Source: Burkholderia contaminans
GTDB lineage: Bacteria; Pseudomonadota; Gammaproteobacteria; Burkholderiales; Burkholderiaceae
Length of the DNA stretch: 64,000 bases
NCBI RefSeq assembly: GCF_029633825.1
Contig: NZ_CP090640.1
Location: 1,736,001-1,800,000 of the forward strand
Direction: 5' to 3'
Part shown: piece after piece, positions 49,687-58,899 of the stretch
Layout of the letters: each line of letters starts with the position of its first letter
How positions within the stretch are numbered: position 1 is the stretch's first letter
Program-made: the position numbers and the translations under genes
The notes under the pieces: model-generated
What the model was told of the DNA's origin: nothing
What the model saw: the letters and a program-made list of their open reading frames with translations, nothing else
Database searches by the model: none

Positions 49687-51302
49687 TGTTTATCTCCTGG
49701 CTTGCCCTTGAGCAGCGATTCGGGGTGGCGCTCCAGATAGTCGGCGAGCGCGTTCAGCGATTGCAGCGTGCGCGTGAGTTCCTTCAGCGCGCCGCGCACG
49801 TCGGACTGCAGCGGCGAATCCTGCTGCAGCGTCGCCTCGGCGGTCGAGAAGGTCTGCTTCGCGGCCGACAGCGTGTCGCGCGCTTCCGGCGCGACCTGCG
49901 TGTCGAGCTGCTTGAACAGCTTGTCCGCGTTCGCGAGCGCGCTGTTCAGGTTCGCGCCGATCTGGTCGAACGGCACCTTGTCGAGCTTCTTCGCGATGTC
50001 GGCGACCTGCAGCTGCAGCTCGTCGAGCGTGTTCGGCACGGTCGGCAGCTCGAGCGGCTGGCGCGCCGTGTCGATCTTCACGGCCGGTGCCTTCGGGAAG
50101 AAGTCGAGCGCGACGTACAACTGGCTCGTCAACAGGTTGCCGGTGCGCAGCTGGCCGCGCAGCCCGTGCTGGACGAGCCGCTCGACGATCTCGCGGCGCG
50201 CCTGGTCGCCCTTGCTCTCGATCGTCTCGCGGAAGCGGCGGCCGAGGCGTTCCGGATACACGTTCATCGTCACCGGCATCAGGAAGTTCTTCGTCTTCGG
50301 ATCGAAGTCGATGCCGATATTCGTCACTTCGCCGAGCACGATGCCGCGGAAGTCGACCGTCGCGCCGACCGCGAGCCCGCGCAGCGACTGGTTGAAGTTC
50401 ATCACGACCTGCAGCGGCTGGCCGTCCGGGTCGCGCATCGCGTCGCCCTCGTCGGACGCGAGGCGGAACGTCGTGTTGTTCGGCGCCGTCGCGCCGGTGC
50501 CCTGGTTCGGCGGCGTCTGGAACGCGATGCCGCCGAGGATCACCGTCGCGAGCGACTGCGTGTTCAGCTTCAGGCCGCTCGAGTCGAGCCGCAGGTCCAC
50601 GCCGCTTGCCTGCCACCAGCGCGAGTTCACGCCGACGTACTGGTCGTACGGCGCATTGACGAACACGTTGAACGTGACGCCCGTGCCGTCCTTGTCGAGC
50701 GAGAAGCCGACCACCTGGCCGACCTGCACGCGGCGGTAGTAGACCGGCGAGCCGATGTCGACCGAGCCGAGCGAATCGCCGCGCAGCACGTACTGCGTGC
50801 CTTTCTGGTCGCCCGTGACGGCGGGCGGCGTCTCGAGGCCCGTGAAGTCGGTCAGCGTATCCTCCGAGCGCCCGGCGTCGACGCCGATGTACGCGCCCGA
50901 CAGCAGCGTGCCGAGCCCCGACACGCCGGTCGCGCCGACGCGCGGCCGCACGATCCAGAAGCGCGAGCCCTTGACCGCGAAGTCCTCCGCTTCCTTCTTG
51001 AGCTGCACCTGGACGAGCACGCGCGACAGATCCTTCGACAGCTTGATCGTCTTGACCATGCCGATCTCGACGTCCTTGTACTTGACCTGGGTCTTGCCGG
51101 GCTCGAGCCCTTCGGCGCTGTGGAAGCTGATCGTGATTTCCGGGCCGCGCTCGCGCACGGACTTGATCACGAGGCCGATGCCGATCAGCGCGGCGATCAG
51201 CGGCACGAGCCAGACGAGCGACGGCAGCCACCCGCTTTTCGTCGAGATCGTCGGATCGGGCGGCCGGGGCGCGTCGTGCTGCGGGCCTTGTGGACTATTC
51301 AT
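49683..51302 (-). CDS. pqiB: Intermembrane transport protein PqiB (MCE domains)
   Basis: 539 residues. One N-terminal membrane helix (about 26-48), then three MCE domains (beginning near 52, 165 and 290) and a long helical C-terminus. In E. coli PqiB forms a hexameric tunnel across the periplasm that carries lipids between membranes. It overlaps pqiC by 4 bases and the upstream pqiA half by 8 bases, showing a tightly coupled operon. Confidence 0.93.
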   Translation of the reverse strand: MNSPQGPQHDAPRPPDPTISTKSGWLPSLVWLVPLIAALIGIGLVIKSVRERGPEITISFHSAEGLEPGKTQVKYKDVEIGMVKTIKLSKDLSRVLVQVQLKKEAEDFAVKGSRFWIVRPRVGATGVSGLGTLLSGAYIGVDAGRSEDTLTDFTGLETPPAVTGDQKGTQYVLRGDSLGSVDIGSPVYYRRVQVGQVVGFSLDKDGTGVTFNVFVNAPYDQYVGVNSRWWQASGVDLRLDSSGLKLNTQSLATVILGGIAFQTPPNQGTGATAPNNTTFRLASDEGDAMRDPDGQPLQVVMNFNQSLRGLAVGATVDFRGIVLGEVTNIGIDFDPKTKNFLMPVTMNVYPERLGRRFRETIESKGDQARREIVERLVQHGLRGQLRTGNLLTSQLYVALDFFPKAPAVKIDTARQPLELPTVPNTLDELQLQVADIAKKLDKVPFDQIGANLNSALANADKLFKQLDTQVAPEARDTLSAAKQTFSTAEATLQQDSPLQSDVRGALKELTRTLQSLNALADYLERHPESLLKGKPGDKQ

Positions 51303-51924
51303 GGTGATTCCCTGAGGTTTCGACTGGATCCCAGATCAGGCGGGGATCGAACTGCATCGATGCGAGCATCGTCAGGATCACGACGGAACCGAACGCGAGC
51401 GCGCCGGGGCCGGCCGTGATGATGGCGAGCGAACGAAAATGGACGAGCGCGACGGTCAGCGTCACGACGAAGATGTCGAGCATCGACCAGCGGCCGATGC
51501 GCTCGACGATCCGGAACAGGCGCGTGCGCTGCAGCGGCCGCCAGGCGGCGCGGCGCTGCGCACTGATCACGAGGATCAGCAGCACGCCGAGCTTGAGCAT
51601 CGGCACGAGGATGCTCGCGACGAACACGACGACGGCGAGCGGCCAGTCGCCGGAGACCCAGAAATAGATCACGCCGCTCATGATCGTGTCTTCCTGCGAG
51701 CCGACGATCGACGCGGTGCGCATGATCGGCAGCAGGTTCGCGGGAATGTAGAGGATCGCGGCGGCGAGCAGCAGCGCCCACGTGCGCATCAGGCTGTTCG
51801 GCGTGCGGAAATGGAGCACGCTGCCGCAGCGCGCGCAGTGTGCGTGCGGATGGTCGAGCGTCTGCACGAGGCCGCATGCGTGGCAGCTGGCGTAGCCCTC
51901 GCGGGCGGCGGTCGGGATCGTCAT
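51295..51924 (-). CDS. pqiA: PqiA-like membrane protein, second half
   Basis: 209 residues. A zinc-ribbon-like start (Cys14, Cys17, Cys30, Cys33) and four hydrophobic helices (such as LLLAAAILYIPANLLPIM). It corresponds to one of the two repeated domains of E. coli PqiA. It overlaps the first-half gene by 4 bases and pqiB by 8. Confidence 0.9.
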   Translation of the reverse strand: MTIPTAAREGYASCHACGLVQTLDHPHAHCARCGSVLHFRTPNSLMRTWALLLAAAILYIPANLLPIMRTASIVGSQEDTIMSGVIYFWVSGDWPLAVVVFVASILVPMLKLGVLLILVISAQRRAAWRPLQRTRLFRIVERIGRWSMLDIFVVTLTVALVHFRSLAIITAGPGALAFGSVVILTMLASMQFDPRLIWDPVETSGNHHE

Positions 51925-52586
51925 CGGCGGGCGGCTTCCGGCAGCGGGGCGGCATCGTCGGGCTGCCCGGGCGAGCGGCCGGCGCGCAGATCGTCGGCGA
52001 TGTCCCACAGCGTGCGCGGATCGAACATCAGCACGACGGCGATCATCAGCGTAAGCGCGGCGAATGCGAACAGCGCGGCCTCGGGAACGACCCTTGCGAG
52101 ACTCACCATCTTCACGATCGTGACGAGGATGCCGAGCATGAACACCTCGATCATGCCCCACGGCCGCACGAGCTCGATCGCGCGCAGCACCAGGTTGAAG
52201 CCGGGCGGTACGACGCCGCGCCGTATCGGCAGCAGCAGGTACAGCAGCGCGGACATCTCGACGAGCGGGAACAGCACGGTCGAGCAGAACACCATCACGC
52301 CGACGATCGCCATGTCCTGGTGCCACAGCGAATCGATCGCGCCGATCAGCGTGGTCTGCACGCGGTTGCCGTTCACGTCCATTTCGAGGATCGGAAACGC
52401 CTGCGCGATCGAGAACGTGATCAGCGCCGCGAGCGCGAGCGCGCAGATCCGCTCGATCTGCGCGGTGCTGTTGCGATAGAGCAGTGCATCGCAGCGCGGG
52501 CAGCGTGCGATTTCACGTCCGCTCAGGCGCGGTTTGTGCAACAGTGCGTCGCACTCGTGGCAGGCAATCAGGTCGTTTCGTTGCAT
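51921..52586 (-). CDS. pqiA: PqiA-like membrane protein, first half
   Basis: 221 residues. A zinc-ribbon start (Cys9, Cys12, Cys29, Cys32: CHEC...CPRC) and four hydrophobic helices (ICALALAALITFSIAQAFPILEM is the first). It is the other PqiA domain, here a separate gene. ATG 52586 precedes the first cysteine pair; longer frames upstream lack PqiA sequence. First gene of pqiAA-B-C. Confidence 0.9.
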   Translation of the reverse strand: MQRNDLIACHECDALLHKPRLSGREIARCPRCDALLYRNSTAQIERICALALAALITFSIAQAFPILEMDVNGNRVQTTLIGAIDSLWHQDMAIVGVMVFCSTVLFPLVEMSALLYLLLPIRRGVVPPGFNLVLRAIELVRPWGMIEVFMLGILVTIVKMVSLARVVPEAALFAFAALTLMIAVVLMFDPRTLWDIADDLRAGRSPGQPDDAAPLPEAARR

Positions 52587-52843
52587 GGAAAAGGCAGTGG
52601 TGCGACGGCTGGGGAGACACGTCGACGGGGCCGGAACCCGCGCCAATCTTACCAAAAGGCCTTTTTCGGCGTGTCAACGATCTCGCGTTCAGTGACTGAT
52701 CGGTAACATGACAGGAAGCTGTCAGCCGGCTGGCGGGCCTGTCTTCAGAGTCCGCGCGCGTCAAAAGGTTGCGGTAGCATGGCGCCCTTGACACGCGTCG
52801 GACGAATGCCGGCGCGGCCGTTCGCTGAACTGAGGAATCCAAG

Positions 52844-53404
52844 ATGGCATCGAAATCGCTGCCGGCGGTGCCGGCACGCTACGCGCATACCGCGATCGCA
52901 CTGCACTGGCTGATCGCGCTGCTGATCGTCTGCGGCTTCGCGCTCGGCTGGGTAATGACGGACATTCCCGGCTTCACGCCGACCAAGCTGAAGTACTTCT
53001 CGTGGCACAAGTGGATCGGCGTGACGGTGTTCGCGCTGGCCGTCGTGCGCGTGCTCTGGCGTGCGACCCACGTGCCGCCGGCACTGCCGGGCGGTACGCC
53101 CGCGTGGCAGCGCGCGGCGTCGCACGGCGTGCACATGCTGCTGTACGTGCTGATGATCGCGATTCCCGCGACGGGCTATCTGTACAGCTCGGCGTCGAAC
53201 ATCCCGGTCGTCTATCTCGGCATCGTGCCGCTGCCGCGGCTGATCGACCCCGATCCGGCGCTCAAGGAAACCTTCAAGACGCTGCATGTGTCTTTGAATT
53301 ACATTCTGCTTGCACTCGTCGCGATGCACGTGCTCGCGGCGCTCAAGCACCAGCTGTTGGACCGCGACGGCCTGCTGTCGCGCATGCTTCCCTTTGCCAA
53401 ATGA
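52844..53404 (+). CDS. Cytochrome b561
   Basis: 186 residues, four membrane helices. Histidines that can hold two b haems are in helix positions: His15/His21 ([12 protein letters not shown]), His55 (SWHKWIGV), HGVHMLLY, and [17 protein letters not shown]. It transfers electrons in the inner membrane. Followed immediately by two YceI genes, a very common arrangement. Confidence 0.92.
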   Translation: MASKSLPAVPARYAHTAIALHWLIALLIVCGFALGWVMTDIPGFTPTKLKYFSWHKWIGVTVFALAVVRVLWRATHVPPALPGGTPAWQRAASHGVHMLLYVLMIAIPATGYLYSSASNIPVVYLGIVPLPRLIDPDPALKETFKTLHVSLNYILLALVAMHVLAALKHQLLDRDGLLSRMLPFAK

Positions 53405-53412
53405 AGGATCCC

Positions 53413-53973
53413 ATGAAAGTGTCTTTCTCCCGCTCCATGCTGACCGCGTTCGCCGCGGCGGCGCTTGTCGCGTCGGGCGCGGCGCATGCCGACGTCGATC
53501 TCGCGAAGAGCAAGGTGTCCGCCGTGTCGAAGCAGATGAACGTGCCGACCGAAGGCGCGTTCAAGAAGTTTTCCGCGCAGGTGAAGTTCGACCCGGCGAA
53601 AGCTGCGCAGGGCAGCGCGCAGATGACGATCGACGTCGCGAGCTTCGACCTCGGCGACAAGATGTACAACGACCAGGTCGCCGGCAAGGACTGGTTCGAC
53701 GCGAAAACCTATCCGCAGGCGACCTTCGTGTCGTCGGCGATCGCGCCGGCCGGCGGCAACAAGTACAACGTGACGGGCAAGCTGACGATCAAGGGCAAGG
53801 CCGAGACCGTCACGGTGCCCGTCACGGTCGCGCAAAACGGCGCGACGCAGACCTTCGACGGCGTGCTGCCGATCAAGCGTTCGGCCTTCAACGTCGGTAC
53901 CGGCGAGTGGAAGGACACGTCGATCGTCGCGGACGAAGTGCAGATCAAGTTCCATCTCGTCGCCACGAAGTAA
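53413..53973 (+). CDS. YceI-family periplasmic protein (first copy)
   Basis: 186 residues. Signal peptide to AHA (about residue 23), then a YceI lipocalin-like barrel: [32 protein letters not shown] and [21 protein letters not shown]. The family binds polyisoprenoid lipids. AAGGA lies four bases before ATG 53413; an upstream in-frame ATG overlaps the cytochrome stop. Confidence 0.9.
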   Translation: MKVSFSRSMLTAFAAAALVASGAAHADVDLAKSKVSAVSKQMNVPTEGAFKKFSAQVKFDPAKAAQGSAQMTIDVASFDLGDKMYNDQVAGKDWFDAKTYPQATFVSSAIAPAGGNKYNVTGKLTIKGKAETVTVPVTVAQNGATQTFDGVLPIKRSAFNVGTGEWKDTSIVADEVQIKFHLVATK

Positions 53974-54038
53974 GCGGCGGGTTGCCGCCTCAACTGAATG
54001 CCGCGCGAGGGCGCGGCGCCGTTCCCAGGAGAAAAAGT

Positions 54039-54620
54039 TTGAAAAAGCATCTGATCATCGCCGCCGGCGCGCTGGCCGCTTCGCTGTCGTTCTCGGCATT
54101 TGCCGACAGCGCAACGTATCAGTTCGACCCGAGCCACACGTACCCGAGCTTCGAGGCTGACCACTTCGGCGGCCTGTCGGTCTGGCGCGGCAAGTTCGAC
54201 AAGTCGAGCGGCACCGTGACGCTCGACCGCGCGGCGAAGACGGGCACCGTCGACGTGACGACCGACATCGCGTCGATCCACACCGGCAGCGCGAAGCTCG
54301 ACGAGCACCTGCAGACGGCCGAATTCTTCGATGCAGCGAAGTTCCCGCAGGCGAACTACAAGGGCACGATCAAGTTCGACGGCGACAAGCCGGTATCGGT
54401 GGTCGGCAACCTGACGCTGCACGGCGTCACGAAGCCGCTGACGCTGAAGATCGATTCGCTCAAGTGCATGCCGCACCCGATGCTCAAGCGTGAAGTGTGC
54501 GGTGTCGACGCCGTCGGCGAATTCAGCCGCGACGATTTCGGCCTCGACTACGGCAAGCAGTACGGCTTCAAGATGAAGACGAAGCTGCTGATCACGGCCG
54601 AAGCGGTCAAGCAGCAGTAA
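54039..54620 (+). CDS. YceI-family periplasmic protein (second copy)
   Basis: 193 residues from a TTG start. AGGAG (54027-54031) is seven bases upstream of TTG 54039 and no in-frame ATG gives a signal peptide, so TTG is well supported. The signal peptide ends at AFA, followed by [19 protein letters not shown] and [11 protein letters not shown]. Likely the product of an old duplication; it retains two cysteines ([13 protein letters not shown]) that the first copy lacks. Confidence 0.9.
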   Translation: MKKHLIIAAGALAASLSFSAFADSATYQFDPSHTYPSFEADHFGGLSVWRGKFDKSSGTVTLDRAAKTGTVDVTTDIASIHTGSAKLDEHLQTAEFFDAAKFPQANYKGTIKFDGDKPVSVVGNLTLHGVTKPLTLKIDSLKCMPHPMLKREVCGVDAVGEFSRDDFGLDYGKQYGFKMKTKLLITAEAVKQQ

Positions 54621-54662
54621 GACTTCCCGGCGAGGCCGGCCGTCGCGCCGACCGCCGCGGGC

Positions 54663-54705
54663 AAACCGCCGCGCTCCCGTCACCGGGGGCGCGGCGGTTT
54701 TTTTT
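54663..54705 (+). terminator. Terminator of the cytochrome b561-yceI operon
   Basis: Stem AAACCGCCGCGC (54663-54674) with GCGCGGCGGTTT (54689-54700), an inner small stem, and a T-run to 54705. Confidence 0.93.
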
Positions 54706-54814
54706 GCGCGCCTATAATCGCCCGAGCGCAGCATGCGGCCATGCGGCGCCGGGCAGGCCGACGGCGCGCGGGCGGCCGCCCCGAACAGAACGTACAACGA
54801 CAAGGAGATCACCG

Positions 54815-56092
54815 ATGCATGCCGTCACGCAGTCCAGCTCCATTGCTTCGTCGCCGCGCGTGTGGCGCGCGGTGGTCGCCGCGTCGATCGGCAATGCGCT
54901 CGAGTGGTTCGATCTCGTCGTCTACGGCTTCTTCGCGGTGACGATCTCGAAGCTGTTCTTCCCGGCCGGCAACGACACCGTGTCGCTGCTGCTCACGCTC
55001 GGCACGTTCGGCGTGTCGTTCTTCATGCGCCCGCTCGGCGCGATCGTGCTCGGCGCGTATGCCGACCGCGCGGGCCGCAAGGCCGCGCTCACGCTGTCGA
55101 TCCTGCTTATGATGGGCGGCACGCTGATCATCGCGGTGCTGCCGACGTACGAGACGATCGGCGTCGCGGCGCCGGTGATCCTCGTCGCCGCGCGGCTGAT
55201 GCAGGGCTTCTCGGCCGGCGGCGAGTTCGGCAGCGCGACTGCGTTCCTCGCCGAGCACGTGCCGGGCCGGCGCGGCTTCTTCGCGAGCTGGCAGGTCGCG
55301 AGCCAGGGGCTCACGACCCTGCTCGCCGCCGGCTTCGGCACCGTGCTGAACGCGCAGCTCACGGCCGCGCAGATGGCGTCGTGGGGCTGGCGCGTGCCGT
55401 TCTTCTTCGGCCTGCTGCTCGGGCCGGTCGCGTACTACATCCGCACGAAGGTCGACGAGACCCCCGAGTTCCTCGCGGCGGAAGGCACCGCGAACCCGCT
55501 GCGCGACACGTTCGCATCGCACAAGGCGCGCCTCGTCGCCGCGATGGGCGTGGTCGTGCTAGGCACCGTCGCGACCTATCTCGTGCTGTTCATGCCGACC
55601 TACGGCGTAAAGCAGCTCGGCCTCGCGCCGTCGGCCGCGTTCGCGGCGATCCTCGTCGTCGGCGTGATCCAGATGGCGTTCGCGCCGCTCGTCGGCCACT
55701 GGTCGGACACCTACGGCCGCGTACGCGTGATGATCGCGCCGGCCGTCGGCATCCTCGTGCTGATCTACCCGGCATTCGCTTACCTGAACGCCCATCCGGG
55801 CTTCGGCACGCTGATCGCGCTGCAGGTGCTGCTCGCGTTCCTGATGACGGGCTACTTCGCGGCGCTGCCGGGTTTGCTGTCCGAAGTGTTTCCGGTGCAG
55901 ACGCGCACGACCGGGATGTCGCTCGCGTATAACGTGGCGGTGACGATTTTCGGCGGCTTCGGGCCGTTCATCATCGCGTGGCTGATCAAGGCGACCGGGA
56001 TGAAGACCGCGCCGAGCTTCTACCTGATGTTCGCGGCCGTGCTGAGCCTCGTGGCGCTGGTCGTGCTGCGCAGGCGGTTCGGCTTCCGGTGA
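54815..56092 (+). CDS. MFS transporter, metabolite:H+ symporter (MHS) family
   Basis: 425 residues and about 12 membrane helices. The start SPRVWRAVVAASIGNALEWFD and the loop GAYADRAGRKAAL are hallmarks of the MHS family (citrate, proline/betaine, alpha-ketoglutarate carriers). Substrate not determinable. AAGGAG lies seven bases before the ATG. It converges with the protease gene with 19 bases between. Confidence 0.92.
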   Translation: MHAVTQSSSIASSPRVWRAVVAASIGNALEWFDLVVYGFFAVTISKLFFPAGNDTVSLLLTLGTFGVSFFMRPLGAIVLGAYADRAGRKAALTLSILLMMGGTLIIAVLPTYETIGVAAPVILVAARLMQGFSAGGEFGSATAFLAEHVPGRRGFFASWQVASQGLTTLLAAGFGTVLNAQLTAAQMASWGWRVPFFFGLLLGPVAYYIRTKVDETPEFLAAEGTANPLRDTFASHKARLVAAMGVVVLGTVATYLVLFMPTYGVKQLGLAPSAAFAAILVVGVIQMAFAPLVGHWSDTYGRVRVMIAPAVGILVLIYPAFAYLNAHPGFGTLIALQVLLAFLMTGYFAALPGLLSEVFPVQTRTTGMSLAYNVAVTIFGGFGPFIIAWLIKATGMKTAPSFYLMFAAVLSLVALVVLRRRFGFR

Positions 56093-56111
56093 CAGGACGG
56101 GGCGGCGCGCG

Positions 56112-57728
56112 TCAGTTGCCGGTGCGCTCGCATACGGGTTGTGCCGGCATCAACTGCGGTCTGGCTTCGACGGTCCGCACCGGGCGCCCGGCGAGCGCCG
56201 CAAGCGCCTGGCCGAGCTGCCAGTCGGTTGCCGTGCCGAACTCGCGCTGCGGCAGCGCCGCGCTCTTCGCCGTATCGATCTTCGCGAGCGCACGCTGCTC
56301 GCGCAACTTCTGCCGTTCCTTGCGCACCTTCGCGAACGGATCGGGCGCCAGCCGGTCCGCATACGGCGCACGGGCGAGATCGGCTTCCCGGTACCACAGC
56401 AGCACGCCGTCGATGTCCGAGTCGCGACGCGGCGGCACGAGCCAGTCCGGCACGACGCCGTAGCCGTCCATCGGGCAGCCGTTCGGCCGCAGGTTGCGCG
56501 CGTACGTGAAATTCAGGCGCGTGCCGTCGATCAGGTCGACGCCCGTTTGCGCGAGCCCCTTCCCGTAGGTCGGCATGCCGAGCAGCTTCGCGCGGCCGAG
56601 ATCCTTCAGCGCCGCCGCGGTCGCTTCGGCGGCCGATGCGCTCTGTCCGTCGACGAGTACGACGAGCGGCACGGTGCGCCACCAGTCGTCGGCCTGCAGC
56701 GGCGCGAGCGGATCCTGGCCGTGCATGACCGGCAATTCGTAGTCGGGCCAGTTGGTCGTGTAGCGGCGGCGGTTGGCGTCGCCGCGCTCGACTGTCACCA
56801 TCGCGGTGCGGTCGCGTCCCGCGAACAGCGCGGTGATGCCGATCGCCGCATTGAGTGCGCCGCCGCCGTTGATGCGCAGGTCGAGAATCACGCCTTTCAC
56901 CGGCGGCCCCGCGTGGCGGGCGGCCTGTATCGCGTCGACGTAGTCGCCGACCGCCGGCTCCGGGAAGCTCGACAGCCGCGTGTACAGGATGTCGCCGTCG
57001 AGCCGTTTCGCGGTCGCCGGATGCGGCTTGAGGATCGTTCGCACGGGCGCGAAGCTCAGCACCGCGTGCGACGGGCCGCGCTGGACCGTGAGCTTCAGCG
57101 GCACGCCTGCGTCGCCCTTGGCGAGTTTGGTCAGGTCGGCGGCATCGATGCCGACGACGCTCGTATCGTTCATCGCGACGACGAGATCGTCGGGGCGCAC
57201 GCCGGCTTTTTCCGCGGGCGCGTCGGGAATCACGTCGACGATGTGCAGCCCGTCGGGCCGCGTCTCGAACACGATGCCGATGCCGGGCGTGCCGTCGCGC
57301 GCGCGACGTTCGTCGTCGCGCCGCTCCTGCTCCTCCTTCGCGTCGAAGAAACGCGCGTACGGCAGCGTCTTGATTCCCGCGTGGGTCGTTGCGTCGAGCA
57401 GCGCGCCGATGTCGATGTCGGTCAGGTGCTGTTTCTTGAGCAATTCGACGGCCGCCTTGAGCTCGCAGATCTGCGGCTCCCAGTCGGGCGGGCAGGGCGA
57501 GGGCGGCTGGACCTTGGCGGGCGACGCGGCGGGTGCGGAAGCGGTAGAGGCGGCAGAAGCGGCGGAAGCGGCAGAAGCGGCAGAAGTGGCAGAAGCGGCA
57601 GAAGCGGCAGAAGCGGGCGGGGCGGACGCCGGCTGTTGCGCATCGGCGGACGACATGCACGGCAGGAGCGTGGCCGTGACGGCAGCGCAAACGGCAAGGC
57701 GAAGAACGACACGTGTGGGAGGCATCAT
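56112..57728 (-). CDS. S41-family (C-terminal processing) peptidase with PDZ domain
   Basis: 538 residues. Signal peptide (1-30), an Ala/Ser low-complexity linker (about 32-70), a PDZ domain near 145-230 (HIVDVIPDAPAEKAGVRPDDLVV), and an S41 peptidase domain. GQSASAAEA supplies the catalytic serine and PTYGKGLAQT the lysine. Expected in the periplasm. Two ATGs are adjacent (57728, 57725). The linker is encoded by a 9-bp tandem repeat. Confidence 0.9.
   Translation of the reverse strand: MMPPTRVVLRLAVCAAVTATLLPCMSSADAQQPASAPPASAASAASATSAASAASAASAASTASAPAASPAKVQPPSPCPPDWEPQICELKAAVELLKKQHLTDIDIGALLDATTHAGIKTLPYARFFDAKEEQERRDDERRARDGTPGIGIVFETRPDGLHIVDVIPDAPAEKAGVRPDDLVVAMNDTSVVGIDAADLTKLAKGDAGVPLKLTVQRGPSHAVLSFAPVRTILKPHPATAKRLDGDILYTRLSSFPEPAVGDYVDAIQAARHAGPPVKGVILDLRINGGGALNAAIGITALFAGRDRTAMVTVERGDANRRRYTTNWPDYELPVMHGQDPLAPLQADDWWRTVPLVVLVDGQSASAAEATAAALKDLGRAKLLGMPTYGKGLAQTGVDLIDGTRLNFTYARNLRPNGCPMDGYGVVPDWLVPPRRDSDIDGVLLWYREADLARAPYADRLAPDPFAKVRKERQKLREQRALAKIDTAKSAALPQREFGTATDWQLGQALAALAGRPVRTVEARPQLMPAQPVCERTGN
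57541..57612. repeat. 9-bp tandem repeat (8 units) inside the S41 protease gene
   Basis: Eight near-identical units of GCGGCAGAA, encoding repeated Ser-Ala-Ala on the minus strand. Because the unit is a multiple of three, changes in copy number would lengthen or shorten the linker without a frameshift. Confidence 0.9.
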
Positions 57729-57877
57729 CGGGGCCGCGCATTTGAACGGAGGGCGAAGGTGCTGTTCCGCCGACGCACGGCCGGCGGGCGGCGCGGCGGA
57801 CGGTCACGATTGTAGCCGACGCGCGTGACGGGGCAGGGCGAGCGGGCGGCGCGATGCACGGCAGTGGTGCGGGCATG

Positions 57878-57907
57878 AAAAAAGCCGGCCCAACCGGGCC
57901 GGCTTTT
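57878..57907 (-). terminator. Terminator of the sec operon
   Basis: Stem AAAAGCCGGCCC (57880-57891) with GGGCCGGCTTTT (57896-57907), loop of 4; on the minus strand it ends in six Ts. 25 bases after the secF stop. Confidence 0.92.
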
Positions 57908-57932
57908 GGTCTGTGCCGAAGCAGCGTGGCGC

Positions 57933-58883
57933 TTAAACCTGCGCGCCTGCGTTCGGATCGTCCGGATCGTGCGCGGACTTCTTTTCCTTGATCAGGTCTT
58001 CGCGCTTGATGCCGAGCCACATCGCGAGCGAACCCGCGACGAACACCGACGAGTAGATGCCGAACATGATGCCGACCGTCAGCGCGAGTGCGAAGTAGTG
58101 CAGCGTCGGGCCGCCGAAGAAGAACATCGACAGCACCATCATTTCGGTCGACGTGTGCGTGATGATCGTACGCGACATCGTGGTCGTGATCGCGTGGTTG
58201 ATCACTTCCTGCACGCTCATCTTGCGCTCGCGGCGGAACGTTTCGCGGATCCGGTCGAAGATGACGACCGACTCGTTGACCGAGTAGCCGAGCACCGCGA
58301 GGATCGCCGCGAGCACCGCCAGCGAGAACTCCCACTGGAAGAACGCGAAGAAGCCGAGAATGATCACGACGTCGTGCAGGTTGGCGATGATGCCGGCCAC
58401 CGCGTACTTCCACTCGAAGCGGAACGACAGGTAGATCACGATGCCGATCACGACGCACGCGAGCGCGAGCAGGCCGTCGGTCGCGAGCTCCCGGCCGACC
58501 TGCGGGCCGACGAACTCGACGCGTTGCAGCGTGACGTCCGGGTTCTGCGCCTTCAGCGCGCCCATCACCTGGTCGCTCTGCTGCGCGGACGTGAGGCCTT
58601 CCTTCAGCTGCAGGCGGATCAGCACGTTGCGCGACGTGCCGAAGTTCTGCACCTGCGCGTCGGCATAGCCGAGCTTGCCGAGCGTCGCGCGCACGGGCTC
58701 GAGCTCCGCGGCCTGCTGGTACTGCACCTCGATCACCGTCCCGCCGGTGAATTCGACGGACAGGTGCAGCCCGCGGTGGAACAGGAAGAACACGGCGGCG
58801 AGGAACGTGACCAGCGAGATCACGTTGAACACCAGCGCGTGCCGCATGAACGGAATGTCTTTACGGATGCGGAAAAATTCCAT
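57933..58883 (-). CDS. secF: Protein translocase subunit SecF
   Basis: 316 residues, six membrane helices with a periplasmic domain between the first two. VEFTGGTVIEVQY near 30-45 and YSVNESVVIFDRIRE are conserved. With SecD it uses the proton gradient to complete Sec-dependent export. 16 bases after secD. Confidence 0.97.
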   Translation of the reverse strand: MEFFRIRKDIPFMRHALVFNVISLVTFLAAVFFLFHRGLHLSVEFTGGTVIEVQYQQAAELEPVRATLGKLGYADAQVQNFGTSRNVLIRLQLKEGLTSAQQSDQVMGALKAQNPDVTLQRVEFVGPQVGRELATDGLLALACVVIGIVIYLSFRFEWKYAVAGIIANLHDVVIILGFFAFFQWEFSLAVLAAILAVLGYSVNESVVIFDRIRETFRRERKMSVQEVINHAITTTMSRTIITHTSTEMMVLSMFFFGGPTLHYFALALTVGIMFGIYSSVFVAGSLAMWLGIKREDLIKEKKSAHDPDDPNAGAQV

Positions 58884-58899
58884 GGTCTTCTCCGGGGCC

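Noticed and set aside
57541..57612. The 9-bp repeat as a CRISPR-like array or on/off phase-variation switch
   Set aside because: There are no spacers, and units are multiples of three, so slippage cannot shift the reading frame.
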